DNA of 64,000 bases from Oceanobacillus iheyensis HTE831 (lineage in GTDB: Bacteria > Bacillota > Bacilli > Bacillales > Amphibacillaceae), in the NCBI RefSeq assembly GCF_000011245.1, contig NC_004193.1:598501-662500 (forward strand), in the 5' to 3' direction. The notes beneath the pieces are model-generated. The model made no database searches. It worked only from the letters and a program-made list of their open reading frames with translations, and had not been told where the DNA came from. A program made the position numbers and the translations under genes. The first letter of the stretch is position 1. Each line of letters begins with the position of its first letter. Below, one piece after another: positions 59,082-64,000 of this stretch.

Positions 59082-61256
59082 ATGTCTGAAATAGATAAAA
59101 GTTTGTTAAAAATCGTAACGAATGAAACTGGAGTGGCAACAACTACTGTTGAAAAAGTCATTGCATTACTAGATGAAGGAAATACGGTTCCTTTCATCGC
59201 AAGGTATCGTAAAGAAGTAACCGGTGGATTAGATGAAGTAAAAATTAAGTCAATTCAAGACAAATGGAATTATGTAGTTAACCTTTCTGAACGTAAGCAA
59301 GAAGTTCTACGAATCATTGAAGAACAAGGAAAACTTACGAAAGAGCTAGAAAATGATATAAAAGCAGCTACGCAATTACAACGAGTAGAAGATTTATATC
59401 GCCCGTATAAGCAAAAGCGCAGGACGAGAGCTACTATTGCGAAAGAAAAAGGATTAGAACCTTTGGCGCTTCTCGTTTGGTCACAAGAGAAGGATATTGA
59501 TTTACAAGAAGAGGCAAAGCAATATTTCTCTGAAGAACATGAATTACATACAACGGAGGATGTATTGCAAGGTATAAATGATATTATCGCAGAATGGATA
59601 TCTGACGATGCCAAATACCGTGACTACATCCGTGATATTACCTTTAAGCGTGGACTCATTCAATCGGAAGTGAAAAAACAAGAGGACGATGAAAAAGGCA
59701 TATATGAAATGTACTATTCATATAGCGAAGCAGTGCGCTCATTAGTATCTCATCGTATTTTGGCATTGAACAGAGGGGAAAAAGAAAAAATACTAAAAGT
59801 ACAAATTGAACCTCCTGTTGAACAAATTACATCCTATTTAGAGAAGCAAACGATTAAAAATAATAGTAATGAACAAATTACCAATTCTTTGAAAGCGGCA
59901 GTCGAGGATAGCTATAAACGACTTATCCAGCCATCTATCGAACGAGAGATTCGTAATGAACTCACAGAGAAAGCAGAAGCACAAGCTATTGAAGTGTTCT
60001 CTGTTAATCTGAAAAACCTATTATTACAGCCACCGTTAAAAGGGAAAGTTGTCTTAAGCGTTGACCCTGCATTTAGAACGGGTTGTAAACTAGCTGTAGT
60101 AGACGAGACTGGAAAAGTTCATCATATTGGGGTGATCTATCCAACAGCTCCGAAAAATGATGTCAAAGGTGCAGAAAAAGTTGTTTTACAACTCATTGAA
60201 CAGTTTAGTGTAGAATTAATAGCTATTGGAAATGGGACGGCTTCTCGTGAAACAGAGCAATTTATTTCCGATGTTATCCGAAATAAAGAGTTAGATTTAC
60301 CATATATTATTGTTAACGAAGCTGGTGCAAGTGTTTATTCCGCATCTCCTCTTGCTAGAGAAGAGTTCCCAGATCTCCAAGTTGAAGAAAGAAGTGCGGT
60401 GTCTATTGCCAGGCGTGTACAGGATCCTTTAGCAGAACTTGTAAAGATTGATCCGAAATCGATCGGAGTAGGTCAATACCAACATGATGTGAGTCAAAAA
60501 GAGTTATCCGGTTCGTTGTCATTCGTAGTAGAAACAGCGGTTAACCAAGTTGGTGTAAATGTAAATACTGCTTCTTCTTCATTATTGCAATATGTATCGG
60601 GATTAAGTAAAACAGTAGCGAATAATATGGTAAAGCAGCGTAATGAGGAAGGGAAATTTACGAACCGTAAGCAATTAAAGAAAATACCAAGACTTGGAGC
60701 GAAAACCTATGAGCAAGCAATAGGGTTCTTGAGAATTCCTGATGGAGACACTATTCTTGATCGCACTCCAATTCACCCGGAAAGCTATGATCAAACAAAA
60801 AATCTACTACAAATGTTAGGCTATACAGAGAATGATATCGGTAGTGAAAAGTTACAACAGGATCTAAATAATATAGATAAAAAAGCTACTGCTGAGAAAT
60901 TAGAGATAGGGTTACCGACATTAGAAGATATAATGGAAGCTCTAGGGAAACCTGGAAGGGATCCACGTGATGACTTCCCTCAACCATTGTTAAAAAAGAA
61001 TGTCATGAATATGGAAGATTTAAAATCAGGTATGGAACTACAAGGAACAGTGAGAAATGTAGTTGATTTTGGCGTATTTGTTGATATTGGTGTTAAGCAA
61101 GATGGACTTGTGCATATTTCGAAGATGTCAAAGCAATTCGTTAAACATCCAATGGATATTGCTTCAGTTGGAGATGTGGTGACAGTCTGGGTTGATCAAG
61201 TCGATGTACAAAAAGGTAGAATTGCCTTAACGATGGTTGGAAATGATGGTAAATAA
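59082..61256 (+). CDS. tex: Tex-family RNA-binding protein (YdcI)
   Basis: A 724-residue protein with the Tex layout: an N-terminal helical part (IARYRKEVTGGLDEV, RVEDLYRPYKQKRRT), a YqgF/RuvC-like domain (VDPAFRTGCKLAVVDETG), two helix-hairpin-helix motifs and a C-terminal S1 domain at about 645-720 (GTVRNVVDFGVFVDIGVKQDGLVHIS). Tex binds RNA and affects transcription or RNA handling; its exact role in Bacillus is unclear. It sits between rsbX and ydcK as in B. subtilis (ydcI). CAAGGAGGAG precedes the ATG. Confidence 0.94.
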   Translation: MSEIDKSLLKIVTNETGVATTTVEKVIALLDEGNTVPFIARYRKEVTGGLDEVKIKSIQDKWNYVVNLSERKQEVLRIIEEQGKLTKELENDIKAATQLQRVEDLYRPYKQKRRTRATIAKEKGLEPLALLVWSQEKDIDLQEEAKQYFSEEHELHTTEDVLQGINDIIAEWISDDAKYRDYIRDITFKRGLIQSEVKKQEDDEKGIYEMYYSYSEAVRSLVSHRILALNRGEKEKILKVQIEPPVEQITSYLEKQTIKNNSNEQITNSLKAAVEDSYKRLIQPSIEREIRNELTEKAEAQAIEVFSVNLKNLLLQPPLKGKVVLSVDPAFRTGCKLAVVDETGKVHHIGVIYPTAPKNDVKGAEKVVLQLIEQFSVELIAIGNGTASRETEQFISDVIRNKELDLPYIIVNEAGASVYSASPLAREEFPDLQVEERSAVSIARRVQDPLAELVKIDPKSIGVGQYQHDVSQKELSGSLSFVVETAVNQVGVNVNTASSSLLQYVSGLSKTVANNMVKQRNEEGKFTNRKQLKKIPRLGAKTYEQAIGFLRIPDGDTILDRTPIHPESYDQTKNLLQMLGYTENDIGSEKLQQDLNNIDKKATAEKLEIGLPTLEDIMEALGKPGRDPRDDFPQPLLKKNVMNMEDLKSGMELQGTVRNVVDFGVFVDIGVKQDGLVHISKMSKQFVKHPMDIASVGDVVTVWVDQVDVQKGRIALTMVGNDGK

Positions 61257-61289
61257 AAAGCATGGCTCTTAAAACAAGAGCCATGCTTT
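61257..61289. terminator. Bidirectional terminator between tex and katA
   Basis: AAAGCATGGCTCTT and AAGAGCCATGCTTT form a perfect 14-bp stem around AAAAC. Confidence 0.92.
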
Positions 61290-61304
61290 ACTATTAATCA
61301 AGAA

Positions 61305-62768
61305 TTATTTTACGCTTTCTGGAACTTGTAACCCAAGACCTTGAGCTACGCGCTCTCCCCATTCAGCGTCTGCTTTATAGATATGCTCGATTTGACGAAG
61401 TTTAATTTCATCTTTAGTAACTGGAGTCATATGACCTACAAATGCTTCAACTAGACGATCTTTTTCATCTGCTGACATAAGTCGATAAAGATCTCCTGCT
61501 TGAGTATAGTGATCATCACTATCGTAAGTTACACTATCTGCTTGACCATAAATTTCAAATGGATTGATTTTAGCTTCACTATCTTCTGTAGGGCCATTTA
61601 CGCTATTCGGTTCATAATTTGGCTTGTTACCGCCATTACCATCTACGCTCATAAAGCCATCACGCTGATAATTATTTACTTCGTTTTTAGGACGATTTAC
61701 TGGAATACTATGATGGTTTGCTCCTAGACGGTAGCGATGTGCATCAGAATAACCGAATAAACGACCTTGAAGCATTTTATCTGGAGATGCTTCAATTCCA
61801 GGTACGAATTGACCAGGAGAGAATGCAGCTTGTTCTACTTCTGCAAAGTAGTTCTCCGGATTACGATCTAATACCATGCGTCCAACTTCAATACGAGGGT
61901 AGTCTTTTTTAGACCAGATTTTTGTTACATCAAATGGATCCCATTTGTACGTTTTTGCATCTTCGTAAGGCATAATTTGTACATATAGTTTCCAAGCAGG
62001 GTGATCGCCTTCTTCGATTGCATTAAATAGATCTTCTGTATGGTAATCTGGGTTTTCACCAGCAATTTTATCTGCTAGAGCAGGGTCTAGGTTTTTAATT
62101 CCTTGTTCACTAATAAAGTGATATTTAACCCAGAATGCTTCTCCTTCTGCATTCACCCATTTGAACGTATGACTTCCATATCCGTTCATGTGACGCAATG
62201 TAGCTGGAAGACCACGGTCACTATGAAGATACGTAACTTGGTGTAATGATTCTGGAGATAATGACCAGAAATCCCATACCATGTCTTTATCTTTTAAATG
62301 AGTTTGTGGATTACGTTTTTGTGTGTGAATAAAATCTGGGAATTTAATCGCATCACGAATGAAGAAGATAGGTGTATTGTTACCAACTAAATCGTAGTTT
62401 CCTTCTTCAGTATAAAATTTAACCGCGAAACCACGAGGGTCACGTACAGTATCTGCTGAACCTTGCTCACCAGCAACTGTAGAGAAGCGGATGAACATAT
62501 CCGTGCGTTTACCTTTTTCACTAAGGAAATCAGCTTTTGTATACTTAGATATTTCGTCATTTGTAACTTCGAAGTATCCATGTGCACCTGCACCTTTTGC
62601 GTGTACAACACGCTCAGGGATACGTTCTCTATTAAAATGAGCAAGCTTTTCTAGTAAATGAAAATCTTGTAGTAGTGTAGGTCCGTTATGACCAGCTGTA
62701 ATTGAGTTTTGGTTATCGCCTACTGGAGCTCCAGAAGCAGTTGTTAATGTGTTTCTTTTATTACTCAA
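61305..62768 (-). CDS. katA: Haem catalase, clade 3 monofunctional (KatA-type)
   Basis: A 487-residue small-subunit catalase. The distal His56 is in [12 protein letters not shown], the distal Asn in [14 protein letters not shown], and the proximal haem-ligand Tyr in [14 protein letters not shown] near residue 338. It breaks hydrogen peroxide into water and oxygen in the cytoplasm. The start is TTG 62768 with AGAGGAG 7 bases upstream. A promoter with an inverted repeat over its -10 lies about 50 bases upstream, consistent with peroxide control by a PerR-type repressor. It is inserted between tex and ydcK, which are adjacent in B. subtilis. Confidence 0.97.
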   Translation of the reverse strand: MSNKRNTLTTASGAPVGDNQNSITAGHNGPTLLQDFHLLEKLAHFNRERIPERVVHAKGAGAHGYFEVTNDEISKYTKADFLSEKGKRTDMFIRFSTVAGEQGSADTVRDPRGFAVKFYTEEGNYDLVGNNTPIFFIRDAIKFPDFIHTQKRNPQTHLKDKDMVWDFWSLSPESLHQVTYLHSDRGLPATLRHMNGYGSHTFKWVNAEGEAFWVKYHFISEQGIKNLDPALADKIAGENPDYHTEDLFNAIEEGDHPAWKLYVQIMPYEDAKTYKWDPFDVTKIWSKKDYPRIEVGRMVLDRNPENYFAEVEQAAFSPGQFVPGIEASPDKMLQGRLFGYSDAHRYRLGANHHSIPVNRPKNEVNNYQRDGFMSVDGNGGNKPNYEPNSVNGPTEDSEAKINPFEIYGQADSVTYDSDDHYTQAGDLYRLMSADEKDRLVEAFVGHMTPVTKDEIKLRQIEHIYKADAEWGERVAQGLGLQVPESVK

Positions 62769-62816
62769 TGTAATTCTCCTCTCTATTCATTAAGTATTAA
62801 ATCTTCTACACTTAAT

Positions 62817-62844
62817 ATTATAATATACTCCAGATAAAAATCAA
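62817..62844 (-). promoter_or_regulatory. katA promoter with overlapping inverted repeat
   Basis: On the minus strand TTGATT (62844-62839), a 16-base spacer and TATAAT (62822-62817) form a promoter. TAATATTATAATATA (plus strand, from 62813) overlaps the -10 and is palindromic, as PerR or Fur boxes are, but it only partly fits TTATAATnATTATAA. The rest of the 303-base gap to ydcK is A/T-rich with nothing else. Confidence 0.55.
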
Positions 62845-63071
62845 TATTTAATTACAATTATTTTAAATAACAAATGAATATAGGAATGATTTGTATAGAG
62901 GATAAACAATTAACTATTGATTGTTCGTATTCGTAATCTTTGAATTGAAGCATTTTTATTACATAAAATAGAACTAGATAGGTGTGTTTTTTTGCTTCAT
63001 ATAATAGGAAATGATACTAATATATATTAAACTAGAAATATAGTTATTGGTAAGGTAGGGTGAAATTTTAA

Positions 63072-63524
63072 ATGAAACTTCCTAGTGATATAGAATTGTT
63101 CGAATTAGTCGATAAGCTATCCTTAACGTATTTTAATAAACATTTTATAGACAAGGTGTATTTCAATACTCGTTTAAGAACTACTGGTGGAAGATACCTG
63201 CCGAGTAAAAGGGTAATTGAACTAAATCCGAAATATGTATTAGAGAGTAATAAAGAAGAGTTTTATGGAATAATAAAACATGAGTTATGTCATTATCACC
63301 TTCATATAGAAGGGAAAGGATATAAACATGGAGATCGTGATTTTAAAGAGCTCTTAAAAGCTACAGGATCTCCAAGGCATTGTTCGCCACTACCTTCACA
63401 ACAGAGAGAATATCGTTATAAATATCAATGTATTCAATGTGGTTTTGTGTATAAAAGAGTAAGAAAGGTTAATATGAGAAAGTATAGGTGTGGCAAATGC
63501 AGAGGCAGTTTAAAGGAAATTTAA
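63072..63524 (+). CDS. ydcK: SprT-family putative metalloprotease YdcK
   Basis: A 150-residue SprT protein. HELCH (70-74) is the zinc-protease motif, followed by YHLHIEGKGYKHGDRDFKEL with a third His. A C-terminal zinc ribbon has the pairs CIQC and CGKC, about 22 residues apart. SprT/Spartan relatives cut proteins cross-linked to DNA; the bacterial function is not established. The gene sits between tex and the tRNA cluster as in B. subtilis (ydcK). The ATG at 63072 has GGTAGGGTG upstream. Confidence 0.9.
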   Translation: MKLPSDIELFELVDKLSLTYFNKHFIDKVYFNTRLRTTGGRYLPSKRVIELNPKYVLESNKEEFYGIIKHELCHYHLHIEGKGYKHGDRDFKELLKATGSPRHCSPLPSQQREYRYKYQCIQCGFVYKRVRKVNMRKYRCGKCRGSLKEI

Positions 63525-63638
63525 TTTTTTTCAACAGAAGTATTGACTATAAATATCTATCCGTGTTAAATTAATAAAGCTGACAGTTAGTGAGACAAGC
63601 AACACAACAGATGATTTAAAAAAATATGTATTAACTTG

Positions 63639-63667
63639 TTGACAATCAATGAAATATGTAGTATGAT
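63639..63667 (+). promoter_or_regulatory. Strong SigA promoter of the tRNA cluster
   Basis: TTGACA (63639-63644), a 17-base spacer and TATGAT (63662-63667): a full consensus -35 and near-consensus -10, 48 bases before the first tRNA. Confidence 0.9.
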
Positions 63668-63714
63668 ATTTTTCGTTGCCGTAATTATTCAATGAAGCAA
63701 TACATAGTTATTAT

Positions 63715-63789
63715 TCCACAGTAGCTCAGTGGTAGAGCAATCGGCTGTTAACCGATCGGTCGTAGGTTCGAATCCTACCTGTGGAGCCA
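63715..63789 (+). tRNA. trnN: tRNA-Asn (anticodon GTT)
   Basis: Acceptor TCCACAG pairs with CTGTGGA; the D-arm GTAGCTCAGTGGTAGAGC, anticodon loop CTGTTAA (GTT) and T-arm TAGGTTCGAATCCTA are all present. CCA is encoded at 63787-63789. Confidence 0.97.
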
Positions 63790-63794
63790 TTAAA

Positions 63795-63885
63795 GGAGAA
63801 GTACTCAAGTGGCTGAAGAGGCGCCCCTGCTAAGGGTGTAGGCCGTTTACGCGGCGCGAGGGTTCAAATCCCTCCTTCTCCGCCA
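63795..63885 (+). tRNA. trnS: tRNA-Ser (anticodon GCT)
   Basis: A 91-base type II tRNA with acceptor GGAGAAG/CTTCTCC, anticodon loop CTGCTAA (GCT), a long variable arm (TAGGCCGTTTACGCGGCGC) and T-loop GTTCAAATC. CCA is encoded. Confidence 0.97.
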
Positions 63886-63904
63886 TTACTTTTACTTAAA
63901 TAAT

Positions 63905-63976
63905 GGCCCGTTGGTCAAGCGGTTAAGACACCGCCCTTTCACGGCGGTAACACGGGTTCGAATCCCGTACGGGTCA
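63905..63976 (+). tRNA. trnE: tRNA-Glu (anticodon TTC)
   Basis: Acceptor GGCCCGT pairs with ACGGGTC (one G-U pair). The anticodon stem CCGCC/GGCGG encloses CTTTCAC with anticodon TTC, and the T-arm is CGGGTTCGAATCCCG. CCA is not encoded. The Asn-Ser-Glu order matches the B. subtilis cluster beyond ydcK. Confidence 0.96.
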
Positions 63977-64000
63977 TCCTTCTAAATAAAATAAACATTG

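Overview
The window looks like a chromosomal segment of a low-GC, endospore-forming member of the Bacillaceae, most likely Oceanobacillus or a close relative. This is inferred from the AT-rich coding sequence, strong GGAGG ribosome-binding sites with frequent TTG/GTG starts, spore-coat genes, a complete sigB operon with its stressosome genes, and a gene order (ydcA-like, acpS, ydcC, ndoAI, ndoA, rsbR-S-T-U-V-W-sigB-rsbX, tex/ydcI, ydcK, tRNA-Asn/Ser/Glu) that closely follows Bacillus subtilis. Names are assigned from recognised motifs and remembered family sequences; no database search was run.

Layout. 1-10 kb: the end of an M20 amidohydrolase gene, a thiol peroxidase of the glutathione peroxidase family, tRNA hydroxylase TrhO, a spore-coat cluster (CotW-, CotX- and DUF2642-like), a glycosyltransferase, a cold-shock protein and a YkwC-like dehydrogenase. 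10-19 kb: YteA, protease HtrB divergent from the secretion-stress system CssRS, TypA, a PQQ-type sugar dehydrogenase lipoprotein, blue-light receptor YtvA and a YkgA-like amidinotransferase-fold protein. 20-28 kb: CapA-like and DUF368 membrane-associated proteins, a YdbP-like thioredoxin, a YkoGH-like two-component system followed by two PepSY proteins, and a 5'-nucleotidase. 28-37 kb: a phosphonate-type ABC transporter (PhnE, PhnE, PhnC, PhnD), a MarR regulator, small proteins, an esterase, a DegV protein and an EamA transporter. 37-40.5 kb: RNA helicase CshA, with an ISL3 insertion sequence in its terminator. 40.5-47.4 kb: amino-sugar and cell-wall recycling genes (nagB, nagR, murR, murQ, murP, mupG). 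47.4-63.5 kb: prepilin peptidase ComC and the conserved sigB neighbourhood, then Tex, catalase and the SprT-like YdcK. 63.6 kb to the end: a tRNA cluster behind a consensus promoter.

The genes form several working modules. YtvA feeds blue-light signals into the RsbR/RsbS/RsbT stressosome, which acts through RsbU, RsbV and RsbW on SigB. The Mur genes import and process MurNAc-containing muropeptide sugars and join GlcN-6-P metabolism at NagB; two similar operator-like palindromes suggest one regulator, NagR, links the two branches. CssRS and HtrB form a protein-quality module. The YkoGH-like pair appears to control two PepSY genes through a shared direct-repeat site.

Non-coding DNA is unusually rich in repeats: a palindromic element of about 290 bp (four clear copies and one eroded copy), a second element of about 225-275 bp (two copies), two arrays of a 52-bp tandem repeat, and the ISL3 element with an exact 8-bp target duplication. 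No CRISPR array, prophage or clearly new multigene system was found. The most unusual signals are the repeat families, the shared operators and the insertion-sequence architecture.
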